From Lentimicrobiaceae bacterium (GTDB lineage: Bacteria > Bacteroidota > Bacteroidia > Bacteroidales > Lentimicrobiaceae), in assembly GCA_028697695.1 (NCBI GenBank), contig JAQVEI010000206.1, positions 1-5,194 on the forward strand: a DNA stretch of 5,194 bases, written 5' to 3'. A model generated the notes under the pieces. The model was not told where the DNA came from. It saw nothing but the letters and a program-made list of their open reading frames with translations, and did no database searches. The stretch's first letter is position 1. Every line of letters starts with the position of its first letter. The position numbers were made by a program, and so were the translations under genes. Positions 1 to 5,194 of this stretch are shown one piece after another.

Positions 1-1001
1 GAAATATAGACCTCTCCGGTTCAAAGAGAGTGCTCGAAGGTCACACTATAGATGTGATGAAACGGGAAAATCAAGAGATACTGAAAGTTACTGCGCAGGC
101 CAAAGCCTTGCTGCAAAATTTAGACGCCCATCGGGACGACGACCTTAAAGAACAGATACTGCATTTACGCGGATTGTTTAATCAGTTGTTTGATGTGGAC
201 AAACATTATCAGCGAAAAGAATACCTGCTGTTTCCATATCTGGAAAACAAGGGCATTACCGGCCCTCCAAAGGTGATGTGGGGCAAACACGACGAAATCA
301 GGGATTTGATTAAAGGCAGCATTGAAATTTTGCAACATACCGATATATCCATTGAAGAACTAAAGGCTTCTGCTGAAATTATTTTCGACCAGACCCTGTT
401 CGGCATTGATGATATGACAGTGAAGGAAGAACAGATTTTGTTTCCCATGGCATTGGATAAGCTTACTGATGCTGAATGGTATGAAATCAGCAAACAATCT
501 CTTGAAATCGGCTATTGTCTTTACGACCCGCCTGTACAATGGCGTCCGAAAGGAATTGAAGAAACGACCATCAATGAGGCACAAAAGTCGGGAAGCTATA
601 TTCAACTGCCTTCCGGCGGATTTTCAGCCGCCGAATTACTGGCAATATTGAATACCCTGCCTCTGGATATGACCTTTGTGGATAAAGATGATAAGGTAAA
701 GTATTTTTCTCAGGGTGCTGAGCGCGTATTTCAGCGGAACCGTGCCATACTAAACCGCGACGTCAGGCATTGTCACCCACCGGCCAGCGCTCACATTGTT
801 GACAAAATCATAGATGATTTTAAATCGGGTAAGCAAAACCGGGCGCCTTTCTGGATTAAAATGGGCGATAAGATGATTTATATTGAATATTTCGCCTTGC
901 GTAGCGAACAGGGTGAGTACCAGGGTACACTTGAGGTATCGCATAATATTGCCCCCTATCGTGAATTGCAGGGAGAACAAAGAATACTTTCCTATACCTA
1001 A
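1..1001 (+). CDS. DUF438-type protein: hemerythrin-like HHE domain plus C-terminal PAS_10 domain (5' partial)
   Basis: The reading frame is open from base 3 to the TAA at 999-1001, so the gene enters from the left edge. A GTG at 30 is the first possible start, but the residues before it (NIDLSGSKR) run straight into the family-like GHT..VMKREN segment. I therefore take the gene as truncated, with a DUF438 N-terminal domain probably lost. Counting from that GTG, residues 5-145 look like an HHE di-iron domain: H5, H59 followed by RKEYLLFPYLE, WGKHDEIR with H87, and KEEQILFP near E133/E134. Residues 195-320 match a PAS_10 domain: LPLDMTFVDKDDKV, then RHCHPP, HIVDKIIDDFKSGK, FWIKMGDK, YIEYFALR and GTLEVSHNI. 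There is no signal peptide in the visible part, so the protein is probably cytoplasmic. In related families such HHE domains bind non-heme iron and sense or respond to O2, NO or iron-sulfur damage; that role is inferred here. The next gene starts 12 bases downstream. Confidence 0.88.
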   Translation, partial: NIDLSGSKRVLEGHTIDVMKRENQEILKVTAQAKALLQNLDAHRDDDLKEQILHLRGLFNQLFDVDKHYQRKEYLLFPYLENKGITGPPKVMWGKHDEIRDLIKGSIEILQHTDISIEELKASAEIIFDQTLFGIDDMTVKEEQILFPMALDKLTDAEWYEISKQSLEIGYCLYDPPVQWRPKGIEETTINEAQKSGSYIQLPSGGFSAAELLAILNTLPLDMTFVDKDDKVKYFSQGAERVFQRNRAILNRDVRHCHPPASAHIVDKIIDDFKSGKQNRAPFWIKMGDKMIYIEYFALRSEQGEYQGTLEVSHNIAPYRELQGEQRILSYT

Positions 1002-1013
1002 ACACTGCAACTC

Positions 1014-1532
1014 ATGAATGAAATACTCATCATAACCCCCAAAACCAAAGTGCTTCAAATGATTGAAGCCTATCCCCAGCTTGAGGAGACGCTGATTTCT
1101 TATGTTCCGGCTTTTAAAAAACTTAAAAATCCGTTGTTAAGAAAAACCGTAGCCAAAATTGCCACACTTCAGCAAGCTGCAGCCATCGGCAATGTGCCGG
1201 TAGAAGAGCTTATCAATAAATTTAGAAACGAAATCGGACAAGATCTTATGAATCAGCAGGAAAACGCCTCATACAATCAACAAAAGCCCCAGTGGTTCAA
1301 TGAATCACTCATTGCAGGTGAACTGGATGCACGCCCCATGCTTGCTGCCGGCGAACACCCTGTTAATCAGGTAATAGCCGACCTAAACCAGTTACCAAAA
1401 GGTAAAATTTACAAACTTACTGCACCCTTTCTGCCTGCACCACTGATTGATAAGGCCAGCAGCCTGAATTTTGATCATTGGATAAGTAAAAACGCCGGCA
1501 ATGAAGTAATCATTTATTTCACTGCCCGATAA
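1014..1532 (+). CDS. DUF1858 and DUF2249 domain-containing protein
   Basis: This is a complete 172-residue soluble protein. Residues 3-75 resemble DUF1858: ITPKTKVLQMIEAYP, then PAFKKLKNPLLRKTVAKIA, TLQQAAAIG and ELINKFRNEIGQ. A Gln/Asn-rich linker (about 78-92) leads to a DUF2249-like domain at about 103-170, with LDARPML, ADLNQLPKGKIYKL, FLPAPLIDKA and NEVIIYF. The protein contains no cysteine at all, whereas many DUF1858 relatives carry a Cys pair; this variant therefore cannot use that pair for metal or redox chemistry. The ATG at 1014 is the natural start: it lies 12 bases after the preceding stop and gives the full DUF1858 N-terminus. No Shine-Dalgarno sequence precedes it, as is common in Bacteroidota. 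Proximity suggests cotranscription with the HHE/PAS gene. The exact biochemical function is unknown; a part in NO or iron-sulfur stress handling is inferred from its neighbour only. Confidence 0.87.
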   Translation: MNEILIITPKTKVLQMIEAYPQLEETLISYVPAFKKLKNPLLRKTVAKIATLQQAAAIGNVPVEELINKFRNEIGQDLMNQQENASYNQQKPQWFNESLIAGELDARPMLAAGEHPVNQVIADLNQLPKGKIYKLTAPFLPAPLIDKASSLNFDHWISKNAGNEVIIYFTAR

Positions 1533-1538
1533 AAACTG

Positions 1539-1553
1539 TATCAGCATCTGATA
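1539..1553. repeat. Short palindrome TATCAG-CAT-CTGATA
   Basis: A perfect 6-bp inverted repeat with a 3-base loop lies 6 bases after the stop of the DUF1858-DUF2249 gene. A run of seven T (1563-1569) begins nine bases after the palindrome, which is too far for a textbook intrinsic terminator. It may be part of the transcript 3' end or a protein-binding site; the sequence does not decide. Confidence 0.4.
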
Positions 1554-1568
1554 AAGGCATTGTTTTTT

Positions 1569-1595
1569 TGACACCCGCCGAAAAAGCGGGTGTCA
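1569..1595. terminator. Perfect 10-bp GC-rich stem-loop, probable transcript end of the upstream pair
   Basis: The arms TGACACCCGC (1569-1578) and GCGGGTGTCA (1586-1595) are exact reverse complements around a 7-base loop, CGAAAAA. It lies 36 bases after the stop at 1532, where a terminator is expected. The oddity is that the T-run (1563-1569) is on the 5' side of the stem and nothing like it follows on the 3' side, so on the + strand it is not a standard intrinsic terminator. Read on the - strand, the stem would be followed by A residues, which also does not fit. It could instead stabilise the 3' end of the mRNA or block passage of RNA polymerase. Confidence 0.5.
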
Positions 1596-1596
1596 G

Positions 1597-1699
1597 ATTG
1601 CAGGCCTGAATACCCCGGGTTAAACTTTAAGCAGGCAATCGTATCATGCCTGGTTAGTAAAAATTTTTTAAGAACGAAAGAGCATTAAATGCCTGCAAT
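1597..1699. repeat. Nested CAGGC/GCCTG inverted repeats
   Basis: The outer arms are ATTGCAGGC (1597-1605) and GCCTGCAAT (1691-1699), perfect over 9 bp. Inside them, CAGGCA (1632-1637) pairs with TGCCTG (1647-1652) around a 9-base loop. The core thus appears four times: GCAGGC at 1600 and 1631, and ATGCCTG at 1646 and 1689. An A/T tract (1659-1669) lies between the inner hairpin and the outer right arm. No ORF of note occupies this stretch. It could be a structured leader or an operator ahead of the membrane protein gene at 1801; there is no match to an RNA family I recognise. Confidence 0.5.
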
Positions 1700-1800
1700 T
1701 ACGCAAAACAATCAGTTTGTGGCCACTCCCTGATGCCAAAACTTTCAATTCGGTTTTAAGCACAACGCTAATGCTATATTAACTGCCCGCCATCAATACA

Positions 1801-3333
1801 ATGAAGACTCTAAGAAAATATCATAAATGGCCCTCCCTTTTTATCGGATTTTTCCTCTTGCTTTTTGCTTTTTCCGGCATAGTGATGAATCACCGGGATT
1901 GGATGTCTTCACTGAACTTCAACAGGCAATGGATACCACCGGTATATCATTACAACAACTGGAATCTGGCTGCCATTAAAGGGAGCATTGAGCTCAAGGA
2001 CAGCACCCGGCTTGTTTATGGCAATATCGGTATTTATAGGACTGACAATAGCTTTAACGGGTTTACTGACTTCAACAAAGGGTTAGGACGCGGAATGGAC
2101 GAACGGAAAACTTTCACCATGCTGCAAGCCGCTTCCGGTCAGCTTTTTGCCGGAACACTTTTTGGTTTGCGCCGCTATAACACATCCACCAATGCATGGG
2201 AAAACATTGAAGTGCCCGAAAAAATGCCAAGGGTGGTTAAACTAGCGCAATACCATGACACCATTTATTTACTCACCCGTTCACATCTGTTTACGTTTAC
2301 TGACACAGTGGATGGATGGAATTCCATTTCAGAAATTCATGTACCCAAAGCGATTGATGATGACGGTAAAGCTGGCCTCTTTAAAACGTTATGGATAATC
2401 CACAGCGGCGAGTTGCTTGGTTTGCCGGGAAAGATAATCGTTGATATGGTAGGCCTGGCCGTCATTATAATTACACTCAGTGGGTTTTATTATACCCTGT
2501 TGCCGGCAATAGCGCGGCGATCAGGACAGAAGTTAAAGAAAAAGTTAAAGCAGTTTAATCGTTTTTCAATTAACTGGCACAATAAACTGGGTGTTTATGG
2601 ATTGGTTTTTCTGCTGATAACCACACTTTCAGGCATGTTTTTGCGCCCGCCCCTGCTTATTCCCATAGCATATGCACGGGTAAAACCCATAGCTGGCAGC
2701 ACCTTAGCCAGCAGCAATGCCTGGTATGATAAATTTCGTGATTTGCTGATAGATAAAAACACAGGGCAGATCATTCTTTCGAGCAGCGAGGGATTCTACC
2801 GTTTTGAACCCGGGAAATCAGATTACAGCGAAACCTACCCTGTGCAGCCCGAAGTAAGCGTTATGGGAATTACCGTTTTTGAGCCACTGACTGACAATGA
2901 ATTTCTTGTTGGCTCATTTAGCGGTCTTTATAGGTGGAACCCGGATAGTCATACCGTTAAAAACTACATTACCGGTGCACCCGCACAATCCTCCGGCAGA
3001 GGAAACCCCTTTGGAGCCGTAGCCGTGTCAGGAATTATATTGGATGCTGGACAGCCGGTAGGCATGGCAGACTATGATGCAGGATGGATACCGCTGAATC
3101 AAAGCCCTGTAAAGCCAAAGATGCCCGATCATATCCGCAAATTACCCATCTCGTTGTGGAATTTGGCTCTTGAAGTGCATACGGGTAGAATTTTTTCCGT
3201 AATTTTAGGCGACTTTTATATATTGTATGTTCCCCTTATGGGACTAACCACACTGCTTATCCTAATTACAGGATTCTGGCTTTGGTTAAAGCAACAAAAA
3301 AGAAAAAAAACAAAAACAAGCGTCATAAAATGA
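1801..3333 (+). CDS. PepSY_TM-like inner-membrane protein with two propeller-like periplasmic domains
   Basis: This 510-residue protein has four predicted membrane helices: about 11-29, 212-236, 262-282 and 470-497. Basic residues at the N-terminus (KTLRK), in the loop at 239-254 and in the C-terminal tail place those parts in the cytoplasm, so residues about 32-205 and 285-465 face the periplasm. The opening KYHKWPSLFIG...SGIVMNHR is typical of PepSY-associated TM proteins. Histidines sit near helix ends: H8, H31, H201 (IIHSGELLG), H260 (NWHNKLG) and H460 (EVHTGRIF). In characterised relatives, such membrane histidines bind heme b and the proteins reduce ferric siderophores; heme binding is only inferred here. 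The two halves are related, and each periplasmic part carries a propeller-like motif (FAGTLFGLRRYN at 116-127, LVGSFSGLYRWN at 369-380). The ATG at 1801 has no Shine-Dalgarno sequence. The stop overlaps the start of the next gene by 4 bases. A TonB-dependent iron receptor, a common partner, is not in the window. Confidence 0.85.
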   Translation: MKTLRKYHKWPSLFIGFFLLLFAFSGIVMNHRDWMSSLNFNRQWIPPVYHYNNWNLAAIKGSIELKDSTRLVYGNIGIYRTDNSFNGFTDFNKGLGRGMDERKTFTMLQAASGQLFAGTLFGLRRYNTSTNAWENIEVPEKMPRVVKLAQYHDTIYLLTRSHLFTFTDTVDGWNSISEIHVPKAIDDDGKAGLFKTLWIIHSGELLGLPGKIIVDMVGLAVIIITLSGFYYTLLPAIARRSGQKLKKKLKQFNRFSINWHNKLGVYGLVFLLITTLSGMFLRPPLLIPIAYARVKPIAGSTLASSNAWYDKFRDLLIDKNTGQIILSSSEGFYRFEPGKSDYSETYPVQPEVSVMGITVFEPLTDNEFLVGSFSGLYRWNPDSHTVKNYITGAPAQSSGRGNPFGAVAVSGIILDAGQPVGMADYDAGWIPLNQSPVKPKMPDHIRKLPISLWNLALEVHTGRIFSVILGDFYILYVPLMGLTTLLILITGFWLWLKQQKRKKTKTSVIK

Positions 3334-3638
3334 AAGTTATTTCCCTACAACACGCCGAAAAAGTGAATCCTGTTCTTGATGCACACATCATGGGTAAGTC
3401 CGACAAAGCAAAGATTGTGCATATCCGGTTGCGGCCTGGCGAAAAAATAGAGCCCCATCTGAATGAACATGATGCGTTTTTTTATGTACTGGAGGGGAAA
3501 TCGATGGTAACTTCAGGTCAGGAAACGTTACTCCTCAGCCGCAACCAATGCATTTTCATTGAAGGTGGCACAGAGCGTAGTTTCGACAACATTTCAGTAG
3601 CCGATTTCAAGATGATAGCGATCAAATTGCCCGAATAA
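3330..3638 (+). CDS. Small single-domain cupin protein
   Basis: The protein is 102 residues and soluble, with the size and motifs of a minimal cupin barrel. The start is the ATG at 3330, which shares ATGA with the stop of the membrane protein gene. An upstream in-frame TTG at 3282 would add 16 mostly Lys/Asn residues encoded inside that gene and is unlikely. Cupin motif 1 is recognisable as RPGEKIEPHLNEHD followed by FYVLEG (residues 35-56), and motif 2 as IFIEGGTERSFDN (75-87). Compared with the usual H-x-H-x(3,4)-E...H ligand set, H43 is kept, the second His position reads N45, the Glu position reads A49, and the motif 2 His reads R83. H47 is an additional nearby His. Canonical metal binding is therefore doubtful, and the fold may act as a ligand-binding or regulatory module. 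The overlap implies translational coupling to the membrane protein. The substrate is unknown. Confidence 0.85.
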   Translation: MKVISLQHAEKVNPVLDAHIMGKSDKAKIVHIRLRPGEKIEPHLNEHDAFFYVLEGKSMVTSGQETLLLSRNQCIFIEGGTERSFDNISVADFKMIAIKLPE

Positions 3639-3639
3639 C

Positions 3640-3671
3640 TTGCAGGCTTATCGAAGTTTTTATTAACTTTG
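3640..3671 (+). promoter_or_regulatory. Bacteroidota-type promoter candidate
   Basis: TAACTTTG at 3664-3671 is a full match to the phylum's -7 consensus TAnnTTTG. A TTG at 3640-3642 lies 21 bases upstream, where the -33 TTTG element is expected; it matches 3 of 4 bases (CTTG). Transcription would start near 3677, giving a leader of roughly 110 bases before the propeller gene at 3786. The location just after the cupin stop (3638) fits a separate transcription unit for the propeller gene. Confidence 0.5.
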
Positions 3672-3681
3672 AACTCAATCC

Positions 3682-3712
3682 TGCCCATGAATATACCCCG
3701 GGCATTTTTTTT
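3682..3712 (+). terminator. Terminator-like hairpin followed by T8
   Basis: TGCCC (3682-3686) can pair with GGGCA (3700-3704) around a 13-base loop, and eight T follow immediately (3705-3712). The T-run placement is right for an intrinsic terminator, but the stem is only 5 bp and the loop is long. It may end the membrane-protein/cupin transcript, or act as an early attenuator if the promoter at 3640-3671 is real. Confidence 0.42.
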
Positions 3713-3732
3713 CATGTTATGCATACATGGGC
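3683..3732 (+). repeat. Inverted repeat GCCCATG/CATGGGC competing with the terminator-like hairpin
   Basis: GCCCATG (3683-3689) is the exact reverse complement of CATGGGC (3726-3732). Its left arm shares GCCC with the left arm of the terminator-like hairpin, so the two pairings cannot form at the same time. A third small pairing, CATGAA (3686-3691) with TTCATG (3711-3716), is also possible. The layout resembles a terminator/antiterminator switch, but no ligand-binding domain is recognisable. Confidence 0.38.
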
Positions 3733-3773
3733 TTCAAAAGGTGGGACTTAGGAGGCGCATTACGATCAACGAC

Positions 3774-3780
3774 AAAGGAG
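3774..3780 (+). promoter_or_regulatory. Ribosome binding site AAAGGAG deciding the start at 3786
   Basis: AAAGGAG lies 5 bases before the ATG at 3786 and is the only good Shine-Dalgarno sequence placed correctly before a gene start in the window. A perfect AGGAGG also occurs at 3750-3755, but the only in-frame codon at a suitable distance is an ATT, so it does not obviously serve a start. The frame is open upstream (ATG at 3687), yet only the start at 3786 begins directly with a signal peptide. Confidence 0.6.
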
Positions 3781-3785
3781 AGAGA

Positions 3786-5194
3786 ATGAAAAACATTTCC
3801 ATCTTTATTTTTGCCGGCTTACTCATACTGCCATCCATACTGTGGGGGCAGGCTCAAGACAAACTTCCTCATAGTTCCGATAAGGCATTTCACCGTGAAC
3901 AATGGTTTAAAAGCGCCCGTGAAGATGAACAAGGCAGCATGAAATCTTACCTGCAGGCGCGCAGACTGTATTCTCAAGGGTTTACTCATCGTGGAAACGA
4001 TTTTTCAAATTTCACTACTCAATGGTATCCTTTGGGGCCTTCCAAAACCACTGCACCGGTGCTGGCTCAACTGGGGTTAGTCTCTGCTTTGCATATTGAC
4101 ACTACTGACTACCTCACCTTATATGCCGGTAGCAATACAGGTGGATTGTTTAAAACCACCGATGGTGGCGAAAACTGGTACTGCCTCACTGATACAGTCT
4201 TTACCACGGGTATATTATCCATACATGTGGATCCACGCGATAAGAACAGGATACTTATTGGCACAGGACATTATAGCTTTGAACGAAGTTACGGCGTAGG
4301 CATGCTCGAAAGCAATGACGGTGGCAGGTCATGGCATCAAACCGGTTTAAACAATCAGGCCATTCCCTATAATTATATTGTTCAGAAATCAGGCATGCAT
4401 CCGGACAACCCTGATCATTTGATCGCATTGGTAAATGCCGAGGCCCGATTCAGAGGCAAGGTTTTCAAAAGTACAGATGGAGCTGTAACGTGGCAGGAAA
4501 CTTACGGTGTGCCCGGGGCGGAATTTTTTAGTATTGCTTACACACCGGGCAGTAGCGAAACAATTTATGTTTCGGGAAACAGGCTGTTGAAAAGCATGGA
4601 TGAAGGTGATAACTGGACGGATTTAACGCATCTTATTTCACTTGACACCAACTTCAGGCCTACCCGCATCGCCATATCCATTGCACCTGCTGCCCCGGAT
4701 TCAGTACTTGTATTTTGTGAGGCTGAAGACACCACCCTGATGAAGAGCAATCGCAAGTATCTATTTCTTTCGGATGATGGGGCCCTAACATTTAAACAAA
4801 TTCAGTTGCGTGGCGACCCTTTTTGCAGCTATTGGAAAATGCAACTGGTTTATTCACCTACACGAAGCGACGAATTCTATTTGGGCGGGATGTGGCTTTA
4901 TAAATACCGCATTACAGGTGATTCGGCTCTCTTCATTGGAAACAGTTTGCATACCTATCATAAGGATGTGCGCGATTTGGCCATATTTCCTTTTGAAGGT
5001 AACGATAAAGTATATATGGCCAATGATGGCGGGATAACACTTTCCAATGACGGCACCGCCACCTATCGGGACATAACCCGAAACGGCATGCAAATTCTGC
5101 AATTATACAATATCACCGCTGACGACAACAGCGACAATGTATTTGGCGGGCCGCAGGATGGAAACATCTGTTTTTATAATACAAAAACCGGTGA
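3786..5194 (+). CDS. Secreted VPS10/sialidase-like Asp-box beta-propeller protein (3' partial)
   Basis: The frame is open without a stop from the ATG at 3786 to the window edge: 469 codons are visible and the gene continues. Residues 1-23 form a signal peptide: MKN, a hydrophobic core (ISIFIFAGLLILPSILW), and a likely cut after A23 in GQA-Q. A polar, partly helical stretch (about 27-78) precedes the propeller. Asp-box repeats follow: TTDGGENW (124-131), SNDGGRSW (176-183), STDGAVTW (229-236), SMDEGDNW (270-277) and the weaker SDDGALTF (329-336). Then come ANDGGITLSNDG (412-423) and VFGGPQDGN (452-460), the latter like the GG.QDnG motif of VPS10-type propellers. I see no glycosidase catalytic residues that would make it a sialidase. 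The protein is exported, to the periplasm, cell surface or outside. Many Bacteroidota relatives end in a type IX secretion sorting domain, which would lie beyond this window. Ligand or substrate is unknown. Confidence 0.88.
   Translation, partial: MKNISIFIFAGLLILPSILWGQAQDKLPHSSDKAFHREQWFKSAREDEQGSMKSYLQARRLYSQGFTHRGNDFSNFTTQWYPLGPSKTTAPVLAQLGLVSALHIDTTDYLTLYAGSNTGGLFKTTDGGENWYCLTDTVFTTGILSIHVDPRDKNRILIGTGHYSFERSYGVGMLESNDGGRSWHQTGLNNQAIPYNYIVQKSGMHPDNPDHLIALVNAEARFRGKVFKSTDGAVTWQETYGVPGAEFFSIAYTPGSSETIYVSGNRLLKSMDEGDNWTDLTHLISLDTNFRPTRIAISIAPAAPDSVLVFCEAEDTTLMKSNRKYLFLSDDGALTFKQIQLRGDPFCSYWKMQLVYSPTRSDEFYLGGMWLYKYRITGDSALFIGNSLHTYHKDVRDLAIFPFEGNDKVYMANDGGITLSNDGTATYRDITRNGMQILQLYNITADDNSDNVFGGPQDGNICFYNTKTG

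Noticed and set aside
30..32. GTG as the true start of the HHE/PAS gene.
   Set aside because: The frame stays open to the window edge, and the HHE domain begins immediately at this codon without the N-terminal DUF438 part usual for the family.
1608..1620. Similar ATACCCCGGG strings at 1611-1620 and 3693-3702.
   Set aside because: Only about ten bases are shared and the surroundings differ, so they are not supported as a repeat family.
1716..1746. Promoter candidate for the membrane protein gene: TTTG (1716-1719) and AAACTTTC (1739-1746) 19 bases apart.
   Set aside because: The -7 part misses the first T and the final G of TAnnTTTG, so the match is too weak to annotate, although the spacing is right.
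3282..3329. TTG start that would give the cupin a 16-residue Lys/Asn-rich extension.
   Set aside because: The extension only reads the A-rich tail of the membrane protein gene in another frame; the ATG at 3330 with an ATGA overlap and a normal cupin length is the better start.
3636..3785. The cupin and the propeller gene are in the same frame, with a single TAA (3636-3638) between them and an open frame afterwards, including an ATG at 3687.
   Set aside because: An open stretch of about 50 codons occurs often by chance, the peptide in between looks non-coding, and the ATG at 3786 has both a ribosome binding site and a signal peptide. A stop-codon readthrough fusion is not needed.
4096..4299. 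Short + strand ORF of 67 codons.
   Set aside because: It is an out-of-frame shadow of the propeller gene, whose own frame has a signal peptide and repeated Asp-box motifs throughout.
4854..5102. Minus-strand ORF of 82 codons and similar antisense ORFs elsewhere (for example 750-1058 and 4565-4756).
   Set aside because: They lie opposite well-supported genes, have no recognisable domain and are explained as antisense shadows.

Overview
The window looks like a chromosomal stretch from a member of the Bacteroidota. The evidence is: most genes start without a Shine-Dalgarno sequence; there is a promoter-like TAnnTTTG element; a DUF438/hemerythrin gene sits beside a DUF1858-DUF2249 gene; and there is a large secreted Asp-box propeller protein of the kind this phylum exports. 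Genus or species cannot be named from the sequence alone. All five genes lie on the + strand.

Region 1 (1-1532): two genes 12 bases apart that probably form one transcription unit. The first is the 3' part of a DUF438-type protein (hemerythrin-like HHE domain plus a C-terminal PAS_10 domain); its start lies before the window. The second is a complete 172-residue DUF1858-DUF2249 protein. Genes of these families occur together in Bacteroidota near nitric-oxide and iron-sulfur stress functions. That role is an inference from family and context here.

Region 2 (1533-1800): a 268-base gap with no convincing gene but several inverted repeats. These are a 6-bp palindrome, a perfect 10-bp GC-rich stem-loop with a T-run on its 5' side instead of its 3' side, and a nested set of CAGGC/GCCTG repeats.

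Region 3 (1801-3638): a four-helix PepSY_TM-like inner-membrane protein, visibly built as two related halves. It overlaps by 4 bases (ATGA) a small single-domain cupin whose usual metal ligands are mostly replaced. The pair looks translationally coupled.

Region 4 (3639-5194): a 147-base spacer with a good Bacteroidota-type promoter candidate, a terminator-like hairpin and a competing longer-range pairing. It is followed by a large secreted VPS10/sialidase-like propeller protein that runs off the 3' edge. This last gene is the longest gene region after the membrane protein and has no stop codon in the window.

I see no insertion sequence, CRISPR array, tRNA, rRNA or phage gene. The content is mostly recognisable. 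The most worthwhile oddities are the duplicated membrane protein, the degenerate cupin coupled to it, and the two structured intergenic regions.
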